Source: Albugo candida
Taxonomy: Eukaryota; Oomycota; Peronosporomycetes; Albuginales
Assembly: GCA_040437565.1 (NCBI GenBank)
Contig: JBDOQK010000062.1
Span: 124,001 to 188,000 of the forward strand
Reading direction: 5' to 3'
DNA length: 64,000 bases
The notes below the pieces were generated by a model. That model saw only the letters and a program-made list of their open reading frames with translations. It was not told where the DNA came from and made no database searches. The translations under genes were made by a program, and so were the position numbers. Below, one piece after another: positions 41,962 to 52,875 of the stretch (position 1 is the first letter of the stretch; each line of letters begins with the position of its first letter).

Positions 41962-43907
41962 ATGAAATATTGGTTATATTTTGGAGTGAGTTTGATCGCG
42001 TGTGCGAGTCTTCTAAGCTACACTTATTTCACGCGGCATCAGTTTTATCCTGCTGTGATTTATTTGGTAACATCCAAATTCAGCCTCATCATTCTAGCCA
42101 ATACTGCTCTTGTATTGACCACATTTGCTGCGTACTTGCTCCAAAAAGTATTTTTCCGCGGGTTACGTGACGCAGAAGTAGAGGTATACACTTTCCACAC
42201 ATCCACGCAACATTCTCACATCATGGTCCTCGTAGCTTTTGCATGAAAATGTTCGATACGCGGTCACGGATTCTTGCTTGGCGCTGACGATATTTCGAGA
42301 AGAAATCAACTTTGTCGTCGGCGTTTTGTTCGTCTCAATGATATTCTCCAAAATTTTTCACTGGCTCACACAATCTCGTATTGAATTTGTATCGTATTGA
42401 ATTCATTGTCCTAGGATCAGCGCTGACGATTGTATCATGCGTAGATGGAGCAATCAGACGTAGTGACACGTGGCGCACATATCCGTCTAGTTGTACTGAT
42501 GTCTTTATTGGCGATTGTGGACGCTGCGTTCGTGATATTGTGCGGCAAACGAGTGTTGGAGCAAGGAGTTTCAGTGTTTATCCTTTTCGGCTTTGAGGTT
42601 GTCTTTTCATTTATAATCGCAAAAGGTTTTTTATTTACGGAAACATGCATTTCTGATTCCATTAGTTTTTGGTTTTGCTGGTGACACTGGTTGGATTGCT
42701 GCTACGATATGGCCTATTTGTGATCGACTCTAGGATGGAAGCAACCTGGACCAACAAATTTACGTACCTTTTCTACCTGGAACTCATTTCCGAGGTGATC
42801 AAACTGATCATATATCTGGTACGAGGAAAACAATTTTTCTGATTCAAAATTCTGAGCACTTGAGCTTTCTATTAGGTCTTCTTCATGCTGATTTTCAAGT
42901 TTTATGGCATGCCACTTCATATTGTGCGTGATTTGTGGCTTTCAATCAAGAATTTACAGCGTCGAATTGCTTCGTTTTTCCGATATCGAAAAATTGCTGC
43001 CAACCTGAATCAACAGTTCCCGACACCAAGAGAAGACGAACTGAATGACAACGATAAGACGTGTATCATCTGTCGGGAGGAAATGACAGTCGTCAATGCC
43101 AGGAAGCTTCCATGTGCTCATATCTTCCATATCGATTGCTTGCGTATGTGGGTACAACGACAACAGGTCAGACTTATCAGAAAATCTCTCGATTTGTGTT
43201 CCTATCAGTTCTCTTCTATCTAGACCTGTCCAACATGTCGATCAAATATCCCTTCTATGTCACGTCCACCTCCAAACACTACCACGCCCAATATACCACC
43301 AAGAGGTCCATGGGAACGACCTCAAGGTGCCCCAGAAGCTCTACATCAGAATCCAGTGACAAACGCGGCTCCGATTGGCAGTATACCTGCACATGTACCT
43401 CCTTTTCCACCAATGATACCACCCATCATGTATCCCTTCGGTATGTACCCACCATTTGGCGGGTTTCCGTATTCGGGAATACAACCTGGAGACGGCACAA
43501 ACCCGTTCCTTAACCCGATGATTCCGTCCATCGAAGAGATTCAGCGTCAAATCGATCAATTCCAGATGCAACTCACAGCTCTCCAAGATATGTCCAGACA
43601 GAACGGGGTGCATCCTGGTGGAAATACACACTCTGAAAGCAGTTCTGCGCCGGTATCTACCTCTGAAGAACGTCATATCGACCCAAATTTGGAAGAGAAG
43701 GCTCCGGTACCTCCAACTGCCCCGCCTCACAATCAAGACACAAGTGAAGCGGAAGAAGCGTCAACTACGAGCCAATATACAGAGACTGTGCTTACGGAAC
43801 GTACAGAGTCTATGAATGCTGCAGAGAAGCGACGAGAGGAGCTCCGACAGCGATATAATCGCATTTATTCCGATAGTAACAATCGTAATGAAAACGAGGC
43901 GCATTAG
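41962..43907 (+). CDS. HRD1: ERAD E3 ubiquitin ligase HRD1/synoviolin
   Basis: Six exons, 41962-42183, 42236-42388, 42445-42597, 42666-42818, 42876-43166 and 43224-43907 (1656 nt, 551 aa), all introns phase 0 and 52-68 nt. The first 250 residues hold the hydrophobic helices of HRD1 in the family order (YAVTDSCLALTIFREE; FSKIFHWLTQSRIEF; TRGAHIRLVVLMSLLAIVDA; FGFE; MEATWTNKFTYLFYLELI). The RING-H2 follows: CIICREEMTVVNARKLPCAH, then IFHIDCLRMWVQRQQTCPTC. The C-terminal 220 residues are proline-rich (PPFPPMIPPIMYPFGMYPPF) and then acidic/coiled. HRD1 forms the retro-translocation channel for misfolded ER proteins and ubiquitinates them. Every splice join lies inside conserved sequence, so the model is firm. 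Confidence 0.92.
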
Positions 43908-44237
43908 GTCATACTCTCATGAATGATAACCTGTCGCGTTTTATATTGCGCGTATAGTAATACATGTGAAACTAGCAAGAACTTATGTAAAGGAGGGAAA
44001 GGAATTTGGCACGTACACGCTATTCATTCACGCAAAACTTATTGTTACATCGTGCGACATGGAGCAAAGGCGTCAAGAAAACCACTCTTGTTTTCTTAAT
44101 TAGTGGGCTCACATTAATCCAGAAGGTATACCGTCGCCAAACCGGTTCTGAAGTGTTGCAGGCGCGCAAAAAGATCAATCGAAAACGTAAAAGTTCCATT
44201 TCGCAAAAGGAAACGATCGCAATTTGCAAAGTAGCGA

Positions 44238-47200
44238 ATGGATCACATCTGTTTACGTTGCGAGAAGGCGAATGGCGATCTCTGGCTGTGTAAAGGACCC
44301 TGTGTCTCGGCATATCATTTAAATTGTCTTCAAATAGATACAAATGCTCCTTTAAACCCAGAAAAATGGATATGTCCTTCCTGTCAAAGCCACCATCACA
44401 TTTGCTTTTACTGTCATCATATTGGCTCCTCATTAAACCGCGAACAAGATTCCATCGAACAAGAACCTTCTGAATCGCATACACTTCCACCAACTAATAA
44501 TATCGGTTATGTAAGTAAATGCAGAGCGTTATCGTGCGGCAAATTTTATCATTTGGAATGCATCACGAAACTTGCTTTAGCGCGAATTGCCGGGACACAT
44601 TTCATCTGCCCAGTGAGTGAGTGTCATGGGATCTGATTTGTAGCTGACTTTTGAGTCTGTAGTTACACACATGCGCTTCTTGCGAGCAATCCGGTGCCAA
44701 GAAAGAGAGCGTACGATGTGCGCGATGTCCAGTGGCTTATCATACAAGCTGTTTGCCTCAACAGAATGTCCATTTTCTGACAGGAAATTGTATTTTGTGT
44801 CCAAAGCACAAAAGGAGAGAAAAGGAGGAAGAAGAGANNNNNNNNNNNNNNNNNNNNNNNNNNNNNNNNNNNNNNNNNNNNNNNNNNNNNNNNNNNNNNN
44901 NNNNNNNNNNNNNNNNNNNNNNNNNNNNNNNNNNNNNATTTGGAATGCATCACGAAACTTGCTTTAGCGCGAATTGCCGGGACACATTTCATCTGCCCAG
45001 TGAGTGAGTGTCATGGGATCTGATTTGTAGCTGACTTTTGAGTCTGTAGTTACACACATGCGCTTCTTGCGAGCAATCCGGTGCCAAGAAAGAGAGCGTA
45101 CGATGTGCGCGATGTCCAGTGGCTTATCATACAAGCTGTTTGCCTCAACAGAATGTCCATTTTCTGACAGGAAATTGTATTTTGTGTCCAAAGCACAAAA
45201 GGAGAGAAAAGGAGGAAGAAGAGATGTATGAGGCTGTCGAAGTGGAGAATGAGAGCAATCATGCATATGTATCGAAAGATGAGTCCGGACTGGTTGGAGA
45301 TGGCGAAAGTGAATTAGAATTTCGCCAATATGTAAAGAGTATGAAGCGGGATAAAAAGAAGAAGAAGAAGAAGAAAAGGAAGCGAAAATGCGCCGAGAAT
45401 TCAGCTATAATATTGGAAAATGAAGTGGAGTCTGAAACGCGTTCGATGGAGAGCGGTGTTGAGATCGCATTCGAAGAAGAAATGACATCAAAGCGTACGT
45501 ATGCACCAATGTCTGAAGTGAATTCTGTTGCCCAAACGCTTTCCGATCGCATCGATACACCACAAACGGAACGTGAAGATTGCACAGATACTTTTTCTAG
45601 CACGATACCGATATCAATAAAAACAGAATCTGCATTCTCCAGCTCAGAAGCAAGTCAATTGCAGCAAGAAAGCGTTCAAGATATCAAACACAATCAAAAT
45701 CTCGTCGCGACATCGAACGATCTTACCGTCAAAAGCGAATGGGAAGAGAGAAAGCCTCCCCAACATGACTTGGACAGTATCCTCTACCCATCAAAACTTC
45801 AAAATGCGACGTCTTCTATGGAAACACAATCAAAAAGAGACAACACGATTGTCCAAGCGGACGAAGAAAAGGAAAATGGCAATTTGGAAGCAATCAATGA
45901 CGAAACGAAATCGACTGAAAAGGATGGACACAATGAACAAAGAAAAGAGACTTCGAGAAAAGTAAAACGAGCAAAACGCGAAGGTGTTCAGGACGAAGAA
46001 GCGAAATGGGTTCAATGTGACGCGTGTGAGAAATGGCGAATCGTTCCAAAGGAATTCGATTTGGACACAATGCCAGAGCAATGGTTTTGTCACATGAACA
46101 CGTGGAATGTGGAAGTTGCGAGTTGCGTTGTTCCTGAAGAGGCCTCCACAACGCTGTCTGAAAGAGGGAAAGCAGCAAGAGCGGCGGCCGTATCATGTCG
46201 AAAACGAAAAGCCAAACAAGTAAAAGCGAAGAAAACAAACGATTCGCATTGCATTTTGGACCGAAAACAACGGACACATTCCACTTTGACAGTCAAAGTT
46301 CCCTGCAATGAAGACGTCTTATCGAACGCCAGTGGATCTCTCGGAAGCAACGGAACACCAAACACTGGAAAGAAACGAAAGCTTAAAATGAAAGAAAAGC
46401 ACCGCGAAGTCAAATGGGTACAATGCGAGAATCCAAAATGCGGAAAATGGAGAATTGTGCCGTCGTATGTCAACATTTCAATACTTCCTGTGACGTGGTA
46501 TTGCCACCTGAACACGTGGGCGCCAGAACTCGCAAATTGTGATGCGCACAATCCTCCTGAAGTCGAAAATATATTTGCAACAAAACCGCAGTCCCGACGC
46601 TCTTCGAAGAAAAGCAGAAACAATTCCGACAGTAATTGCTCGTCCAATGGAAGCGGAAAAGCAAACGTTTTGAGTCAGACAGTCACTCTTTCTGCAAAGT
46701 CTTTAAAGCAGACGCGTCATTGGAAATGCACAACGCCAGTGGCAGCGTGCGCCTTTGAAAGTGTTTCAGAAAGCGTATCGATACCAAAGGAAACCGATAC
46801 AGCTACCGGTACTGCATGGAGTACCGCGAATGGAATCCAGGTCACGGGGCACGGAAGAGGAGTCGGAGCGAAACACGGGATCAAGAAAACGGTTTTGGAA
46901 TGGGCACAATGTGAAAAATGCAACAAATGGAGGAAACTTCCACAACATATCAAATCATCAACGCTTCCTGACACGTGGTTTTGCAGTATGAATTATTGGG
47001 ATCCATCACGAGCGTCCTGCAAAGTCCCGGAAGAAGCTGATAATGAACCGCTCGAACACAAAAACATTTTCTCTTTGAATGGTCCAACCCGCGCTTTGGG
47101 AACGCATGAACAGAGTACACATGCGGATACAATGCCCAGCGTGAATATGGCGGGGAATCACGTGAGTAGCAATCACGCAAACACTACGAATTTCCGTGCG

Positions 47201-47860
47201 AAACGAGGAAAACTGAGTTACACGGAGCTTTTATTCGCCAGTACGGGTCACTTGCGCAAGACTTATACGGACGAATCATCGACATCTTCATTCGAGCACG
47301 AGGGAATTGTATATCATCGCGATGATCAATACAATGAGAGTAGCTTATACGCTGGCATCACGAAAAACGCTAAAGAACTCCATCAAGATCCACGCTCACC
47401 GGAAAGTGTCAGCGACAAACAGGAAGAAGTAGCGAATTTGGAGTCGACAGCATCAAAAATTATGGAAATTATGAGCTTAAGGGAAGCGAAATCGATCCGA
47501 GATATACTTTACGAATTGACACAAAAATCCGAAGGAATGCCAAATCTGAGCGCTGATCTGAGTGCAATGCTGTCGCTTCTACCGGTTATCGCGCATGCAT
47601 TGAATCATCTGATGCACACAAAGCAAGTGGAACGTGTGGATCGATTAGAAACACACGAAAAACGAGTCCAAGCGTTTGAGTGTGAAGCGATTCGGACCGC
47701 CAACATATCGGAACTTTGTGTCGCACTTTCAGAGAATTGGACCAATGCGAATGACCTTCGAGAAACTGGTTTTGTTCAGTATTACAGAAAAACTCCTTTG
47801 CTTCCGTTAAAAGCACGAAAACCGTGGAAAGAATGTACGAAATTAATGCTATCAACGTGA
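44238..47860 (+). CDS. Chromatin reader with NSD-like PHD fingers and three CW domains
   Basis: Counting the contig overlap once, exons are 44238-44612 and 45050-47860, with a 50-nt intron (45000-45049 in the right copy; 44613-44662 in the left), about 1061 aa. An in-frame stop just before 44238 fixes the start. Residues 1-185 hold three Cys/His clusters in the order seen in NSD methyltransferases: CLRCEKANGDLWLCKGPCVS, then CFYCHHIG...CGKFYHLEC, then CASCEQSG...RCPVAYHTSCLP...CPKH. No SET domain follows. A polybasic stretch near 224-240 is a likely nuclear signal. Three CW zinc fingers lie near residues 443, 580 and 743 (KWVQCDACEKWRIVPKEF; KWVQCENPKCGKWRIVP; EWAQCEKCNKWRKLPQHI), each with a Trp pair for methyl-lysine and four Cys. 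It should read methylated H3K4 on chromatin. Confidence 0.82.
44838..44937. other. Assembly gap (100 N) flanked by a 287-bp overlap
   Basis: 44551-44837 reappears at 44938-45224. It contains the end of exon 1, the only intron and the start of exon 2 of the PHD/CW gene, so all three appear twice. Confidence 0.92.
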
Positions 47861-47870
47861 CGAAACGACT

Positions 47871-48515
47871 TCATGTCGGATCTTTAGAATGCGATGGATG
47901 ACGAAGATCTTGAAGCTGTCGCTGTTGGCGTTTTAATTGTTCATGGAAGCGGCGTCGAAGCGAAGAGTGAAGCTCACATTTGTCTTTGTCTGTGGTCTCT
48001 TTGTCGCTTGATGGAAACTCCGCTTCGTTCGAATCGATGCGATGTGTGGTAATGCTCGTGTTTTCGGTCTTTGGATCCACGCGTTTCCGTGAATTTTTGG
48101 CTCGCTTGAAGTAAATTTCAAGCGTTTTGGCCAATTCAAGCGACTGGATTCTCATTTGATGTTGCAACAAGTCGAAGCGTTTATTGCATTCTTCGCGCAA
48201 TTGAAATGTCGTCTCTTTGAGCTTCTTATTGAAAGAAAGTATGGCCACTTCGATATGGCAAGGCTGTTTATCTGCTTCTCTGACACGACATTCGATTTGT
48301 TTTTGAAGAATTTCTGCGCGAGATGAAAAAGCGCCTTTCGATCGACAATCACATTTTTTGAGCTGTTGGAGCTGTTTACGATGATTTCGTACTTCTTTAT
48401 ACATCAAAAGCAATGTAGATCGAATCACCACATCAGATTTGCTCCATTCATTCTCTTCACGCAGTATTTGCGTGCGGAAAACATGATCCAAAAGCTCGGA
48501 ATCATTCATTTTCAT
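47871..48515 (-). CDS. Coiled-coil protein, unrecognised
   Basis: Single exon, 214 aa. It is charged and largely helical: a first helical region (about 10-60), a CDCRSKG turn, a coil at about 65-145 with heptad-like spacing (RFDLLQHQMRIQSLELAKTL), then a polar linker and a basic tail (RRRFHEQLKRQQRQLQDLRH). No domain is recognised. Its stop is 10 bp from that of the PHD/CW gene on the other strand, and its start is only 71 bp from the MCT-1 start, so it shares a very short bidirectional promoter with MCT-1. Lack of stops in 214 codons and this tight placing make it a likely gene. Confidence 0.55.
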   Translation of the reverse strand: MKMNDSELLDHVFRTQILREENEWSKSDVVIRSTLLLMYKEVRNHRKQLQQLKKCDCRSKGAFSSRAEILQKQIECRVREADKQPCHIEVAILSFNKKLKETTFQLREECNKRFDLLQHQMRIQSLELAKTLEIYFKRAKNSRKRVDPKTENTSITTHRIDSNEAEFPSSDKETTDKDKCELHSSLRRRFHEQLKRQQRQLQDLRHPSHSKDPT

Positions 48516-48586
48516 CGCGTCGTTCCAAGATTCTTAAATCGTGTAAATGGTGTGCGGTTACCGATTGTGGTTTCTGTGGATTCCAA
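48516..48586. promoter_or_regulatory. 71-bp bidirectional promoter region
   Basis: The start codons of the coiled-coil gene (minus) and MCT-1 (plus) are separated by only these bases, so both promoters must lie here or inside the neighbouring coding sequence. I see no clear initiator or TATA element. Confidence 0.4.
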
Positions 48587-49598
48587 ATGTTTAAGCGCTT
48601 CAGTGTCGATGAGAACATTGCCAGTCACAGTCAAGTCAAATCCTCTCAACAACGAGCGATACGAAGCAGCATTTTGACACAGTATCCGGAAGTAGAGCCG
48701 TATTTGGAGCAACTCTTACCGAAAAAAGCGCCAATGATCGTTGCGAAATGGTACACAAAGCGCTCTATACGAATTTCCGTGATTATCGTATACATTTAGT
48801 CACAATCATCTACAACTTGTGCTTCACGACGGAATCCCTCTCTTCTTCAATTATCGCGATGGGCCCTTTATGCCGACGTTGAAGGTTCTCCATCAAATTC
48901 CAAAAGCGATGCAATGGGTCCGCGCGGATAAAGGAGCAATTCCCTTTGTTCTATCTGGAGCAAACGTGATGTGTCCGGGCCTTACTTCTAAAGGTGGAGA
49001 GCTTCCCACCAACGAGATACCTGCTGGTACACCAGTGGTACGTTCCGTGTCTCCGTGAGAAATGCGTTCCTCACACATTGTAAGGCGATTATGNNNNNNN
49101 NNNNNNNNNNNNNNNNNNNNNNNNNNNNNNNNNNNNNNNNNNNNNNNNNNNNNNNNNNNNNNNNNNNNNNNNNNNNNNNNNNNNNNNNNNNNNAAGGTTC
49201 TCCATCAAATTCCAAAAGCGATGCAATGGGTCCGCGCGGATAAAGGAGCAATTCCCTTTGTTCTATCTGGAGCAAACGTGATGTGTCCGGGCCTTACTTC
49301 TAAAGGTGGAGAGCTTCCCACCAACGAGATACCTGCTGGTACACCAGTGGTACGTTCCGTGTCTCCGTGAGAAATGCGTTCCTCACACATTGTAAGGCGA
49401 TTATGGCGGAAGGCAAAGAATTGGCAATGGCGATAGGTGTGCTCACACTCTCTACACGCGAAATGTACGTCTACATCAATGAAAGCGCTTCTTATCATCA
49501 TCTGATACTTTATCAGAAAGGAACAGAATAAAGGGATCGGCATCGAATTGATGCATTTCATCGGCGATGAGCTGTGGACATGTCCTCCGATACGATAA
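48587..49598 (+). CDS. MCTS1: MCT-1 / MCTS1 (PUA-domain translation factor)
   Basis: Counting the contig overlap once, exons are 48587-48750, 48800-49037 (equivalent to right-copy end 49349), 49397-49464 and 49517-49598: 552 nt, 183 aa, against 181 in human. Introns are 49, 47 and 52 nt. The N-terminal domain begins MFKRFSVDENIASHSQVKSS and has EVEPYLEQLLPKKAP. The PUA domain follows: GPFMPTLKVLHQIP, then DKGAIPFVLSGANVMCPGLT, AIMAEGKELAMAIGVL and KGIGIELMHFIGDELW. MCT-1 with DENR recycles the 40S subunit, removing deacylated tRNA, and helps reinitiation. Splice joins fall inside conserved blocks, so the model is firm once the overlap is collapsed. Confidence 0.9.
49094..49193. other. Assembly gap (100 N) flanked by a 212-bp overlap
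   Basis: 48882-49093 reappears at 49194-49405. It duplicates much of MCT-1 exon 2, its following intron and the first bases of exon 3. Confidence 0.92.
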
Positions 49599-49647
49599 TC
49601 ATCACAATAAAATCATTTTCTTAGTTGAGAAATGTACAATTCAATCG

Positions 49648-51276
49648 CTACGCACTGCACGCTTGAAGCTGAGATCGTTCCTCTGCGTTCATGAATCCCA
49701 CTTTTGGTAGGTGCTGCTTTTCACTCAGTGGACAAAACTCGCGAATGCTTCGAGGACAAGCTCGTGTTCTCATCAGTCTCAGTTTCGTCCACACGGAATC
49801 GATCGCAGAAATGAAATGATCCATCATTTCTTCCGTATGTGCGGGTGAGGGCGTAATTCGTAGACGCTCTTCTCCACGCGGGACAGTTGGGTAATTGATA
49901 GGCTGCACGTAGATATTGTGCTCTTCCATCAACAGACGTGAAGCTTCTTTACATTTGACTGCATCGCCGATCATCAATGGAACAATGTGACTCACACTCG
50001 GAAGCAGCGGGAACCCTGCATCAATGAGTCGACGCTTCATTTCTTGAGCTTTCGCGTGCATCAATTTACGTTCTTCTTGACTGTTTTTGAGATGACGAAT
50101 CGATGCGCATGCTCCAGCTGCCAACATTGGTGGAAGAGAAGTAGTGAAAATGAATCCGGATGCCGTGGAACGCATCGCGTCACATAGTGCTGCTGACCCG
50201 GCAATGTATCCGCCCATGATACCGTACCCTTTAGCTAATGTCCCAGTTATCATTGTCAATCGATTCATACAGTGATCTCTTTCAGCAATTCCGGCTCCTC
50301 GATTCCCATATAGACCAACAGCATGCACTTCATCACAAAACGTCATTGCTCCATACTTTTCAGCCAAATCGCATATTTCGTGAAGTGGGGCAATAGTTCC
50401 CTCCATGGAATTGACGCTTTCAAATAGAATCAGTTTGGGAGTCGATGGATCCGCTTGTTTTAATTTACATTCCAAATCATATAGATCGTTGTGTTTGTAC
50501 ACATACTTCTTCGCTCGACTGTGCTTGATTCCCTGGATCATCGACGCGTGGTTCAGACTGTCTGAGAACATTTCAATTCCAGGAAAGATTTTAGAAAGTG
50601 TCGAAATGACCGAATCATTGGCCACATAACACGATGTGAAGATTAAAGCGCCTTCGGATTGGTGCAGATCGGCTATTTCTCGCTCCAGCAAGATGTGATT
50701 GTGGTTGGTTCCCGATATATTACGCGTTCCACCCGCACCAGCTCCAGATTTCAGCAGGTATTCTTGCATGGAGCCTACGACCTTGGGATGCTGTCCCATG
50801 CAAAGATAGTCATTACTGCACCACGCGACGACTTCTTTGGTGGTTCCGTCTTTCTGATGATGCACAGCACGAGGGAACCGACCACGTTGACGCTCTAGAT
50901 CTGCAAATTCACGGTATCTTCCTTCTTTTTTTATGGTCGCAATAGTTTCCACAAAAGCTTTTTCGTATTGGTCGCGCGTTTGGCCACCATGTTTTAGGTT
51001 GTGCGAAGGTTGCTTGAACGACTTTTGCTTTTGGACGGATTTGATTGGTGGAAAGTTTTGCTGTACATCCCGTAAAGTACGAGAAATGGAAGCATGTGCG
51101 GCGGAACTTCCAGCAGAAGCTTTTGCGATCAATTTGGACATATGAGGGCACAACTTCGCCAACTGAGCGATATTCGGTAATAAGGCTGCACGAGCGGTTG
51201 GAAGCGCATGCATAAAAGGACATCGTGTGGTTGCTTGTATCCGAGTTGTGGAAACCGACGCTCTACGAAGTGCCAT
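49648..51276 (-). CDS. ALAS: 5-aminolevulinate synthase, mitochondrial
   Basis: Single exon, 542 aa. The enzyme joins glycine and succinyl-CoA to 5-aminolevulinate, the first step of haem synthesis by the C4 (Shemin) route, using pyridoxal phosphate in the matrix. The first 90 residues form a basic presequence with two haem regulatory motifs, RCPFM and CPHM, as in animal ALAS. The core has [62 protein letters not shown] and the PLP-lysine motif [11 protein letters not shown] (Lys about 349). The end includes [13 protein letters not shown] and two more Cys-Pro pairs (ACPRS, FCPLS). The haem motifs suggest feedback by haem on import or stability, as known in animals. The gene starts 276 bp from YJU2 on the other strand. 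Confidence 0.95.
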   Translation of the reverse strand: MALRRASVSTTRIQATTRCPFMHALPTARAALLPNIAQLAKLCPHMSKLIAKASAGSSAAHASISRTLRDVQQNFPPIKSVQKQKSFKQPSHNLKHGGQTRDQYEKAFVETIATIKKEGRYREFADLERQRGRFPRAVHHQKDGTTKEVVAWCSNDYLCMGQHPKVVGSMQEYLLKSGAGAGGTRNISGTNHNHILLEREIADLHQSEGALIFTSCYVANDSVISTLSKIFPGIEMFSDSLNHASMIQGIKHSRAKKYVYKHNDLYDLECKLKQADPSTPKLILFESVNSMEGTIAPLHEICDLAEKYGAMTFCDEVHAVGLYGNRGAGIAERDHCMNRLTMITGTLAKGYGIMGGYIAGSAALCDAMRSTASGFIFTTSLPPMLAAGACASIRHLKNSQEERKLMHAKAQEMKRRLIDAGFPLLPSVSHIVPLMIGDAVKCKEASRLLMEEHNIYVQPINYPTVPRGEERLRITPSPAHTEEMMDHFISAIDSVWTKLRLMRTRACPRSIREFCPLSEKQHLPKVGFMNAEERSQLQACSA

Positions 51277-51552
51277 GACTTTATTGAAACAACTTACAAA
51301 TTGAGAACTGAGAAGTTTTACAATCAGAGAGCACGTTTAGAGGCGACTAGGGCAAAGTGTCACTTGGTACTTTACATTAGTATAGGCTCTACGCGGTATG
51401 GTTCGAGACTTTTTGCCTATCAGCTTTCTACAAAAGCATAAAAAACAGATTTATATCCGATCGGACTGATCTTTCTTAACCTTCCATGTGCGGTTCGTAA
51501 CTCAGGGTACTCTTTCCATTCGATCACGTAACCAAGGACACTTGGAGGAGAC
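51277..51552. promoter_or_regulatory. Divergent promoter region ALAS/YJU2
   Basis: 276 bp between two divergent start codons. CCATTCGATC lies about 40 bp before the YJU2 ATG and resembles an initiator; no other element stands out. Confidence 0.35.
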
Positions 51553-52401
51553 ATGGGCGAGCGTAAAGTTTTAAATAAATATTTTCCGCCGGATTTTGAT
51601 CCTTCGTTGGTCCCGCGCCGGCAGGGACCAAAGAATAAACAGATGGAAGTGCGGATGATGCTTCCATTCTCCATACAATGCGATACATGCGGAGAATATA
51701 TGTATCGCGGAAAGAAGTTCAATTCGCGTAAAGAAGAAGTTGTGGAAGAAAACTACTTAGGACTTCGCATATACCGCTTTTACATCAAATGTGTGACGTG
51801 CTCGTCGGAAATCACATTTAAGACGGATCCAAAGAACGGTGATTACGCTGCAGAGCACGGGTGTAGTCGTAACTTTGAGCCATGGCGAGAGAGACAATCC
51901 TTACAGGAAACCGCACTTAAGAAGCAGCAAGATGAAGAGCAAGGTGACTCAATGAAAGCTCTCGAGAACCGGACTGTAACTTCCAAACGAGAAATGGATT
52001 TACTGGATGCATTGGACGAGATGAAAGCGATCAATCAGCGACATGCGCGTGTCGACACAAATGCACTGTTGGATCAACTCGCCAATGGACCGAAAGAAGA
52101 GTGCGCTGAGAAGGAGGATCAAGAACTCGCAAAACTTGTTTTTTCGCAGAAAAAGAAACAATCGAACTGTGGAGATGTTAGAATGAAGAATCTTGATACA
52201 AAACGCTTTCAGTTATGTCAATCTAAAGCGTTAACATCTGCTCCGGTTAATGTCAAACGAAAGCTTTGTAACACTTTTGCTGCGAACAAAGCTGTGGAAT
52301 CGACTGAGGAGAAAAAACCAAAACTTGACATGGCAGAGAGTAGTAAACCTTCACTTCTCGCAGATTACACCGATAGCAGTGATGACAAAGCATCCGATTA
52401 G
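51553..52401 (+). CDS. YJU2: Splicing factor YJU2/CCDC94
   Basis: Single exon, 282 aa. The N-terminus is the conserved YJU2 start (MGERKVLNKYFPPDFDPSLV, then PRRQGPKNKQMEVRMMLPF). A zinc site follows with two CxxC pairs (IQCDTCGEYMYRGKKFNSRK; YIKCVTCSSEITFKTDPKNG) and then DYAAEHGCSRNFEPW. Residues about 120-190 are a helix with the LLDALDEMKAINQRHARVD motif of the family. The tail is basic and ends in Ser/Asp (YTDSSDDKASD). Yju2 joins the spliceosome with the NineTeen complex and promotes the first step near the branch site, fitting for a genome with such short introns. Confidence 0.9.
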   Translation: MGERKVLNKYFPPDFDPSLVPRRQGPKNKQMEVRMMLPFSIQCDTCGEYMYRGKKFNSRKEEVVEENYLGLRIYRFYIKCVTCSSEITFKTDPKNGDYAAEHGCSRNFEPWRERQSLQETALKKQQDEEQGDSMKALENRTVTSKREMDLLDALDEMKAINQRHARVDTNALLDQLANGPKEECAEKEDQELAKLVFSQKKKQSNCGDVRMKNLDTKRFQLCQSKALTSAPVNVKRKLCNTFAANKAVESTEEKKPKLDMAESSKPSLLADYTDSSDDKASD

Positions 52402-52463
52402 AGCAATCTCATGATTGAGATTCATTCAAATCAGAATCGGATTTAATGAATAAAACAAGGTAG

Positions 52464-52838
52464 ATGCTTGACAAGACCGGTTACGTACCGGACCGCAACA
52501 TCTGCGAAGCAATCGAAATGCTTTGCATTTGGCTCCGCACAGCATTTGGCAAAGCCACGTGCGGCTCATATTCACAAAACGGTGGACTTACGACACGACA
52601 CTGCCGCTCATTGTACATTAACCTCCGCGATAATCGTGAGCTCATACGAGCTCATACACGCTTACAACGGAGTCTGACAGATGACAAGCCTGTGACGGAA
52701 AATTATGTGATAATGCACGAAAAGAAGTGGGAAAAACGTCGTCGAAAGGCGGGAGAACAACTTATTCGTCATGCGAATCGTCGGCTCGGAAAAGCAATCA
52801 GCTTTTTCATCGAACGAAGAAATGGAATTATTGAATAA
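52464..52838 (+). CDS. Probable mitochondrial ribosomal protein bS21m
   Basis: Single exon, 124 aa from ATG 52464; a later Met at residue 19 (MLCIWLRTAFGKATCGSYSQ) may be the better start of a mitochondrial presequence. The core LRDNRELIRAHTRLQRSLTD followed by HEKKWEKRRRKAGEQLIRHA has the bS21 pattern: (R/E)-x-N-E-x(2-4)-A-x2-R-x-(K/R)-R, a linker, then aromatic-x-K-(P/W)-x-E-(K/R)-R-x-K. The protein is very basic after residue 70, as expected. bS21 lies near the 3' end of small-subunit rRNA. An overlapping ORF at 52468-52677 in another frame ends early and is not favoured. The family is short and weakly conserved. Confidence 0.5.
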   Translation: MLDKTGYVPDRNICEAIEMLCIWLRTAFGKATCGSYSQNGGLTTRHCRSLYINLRDNRELIRAHTRLQRSLTDDKPVTENYVIMHEKKWEKRRRKAGEQLIRHANRRLGKAISFFIERRNGIIE

Positions 52839-52875
52839 TGAATTCGGTCATTGAGCTCATTTTAGTGTGTTGTTA

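Noticed and set aside
44006-44293. 95-codon ORF on the plus strand before the PHD gene
   Set aside because: It overlaps the PHD start in another frame and has no domain; the PHD frame has clear zinc fingers.
45343-45395. Polylysine tract as a simple-sequence artefact
   Set aside because: It is in frame within the PHD/CW gene and of a size usual for a nuclear signal.
52468-52677. 69-codon ORF overlapping the bS21-like gene
   Set aside because: It ends before the basic core that matches the family; the longer frame covers both parts.
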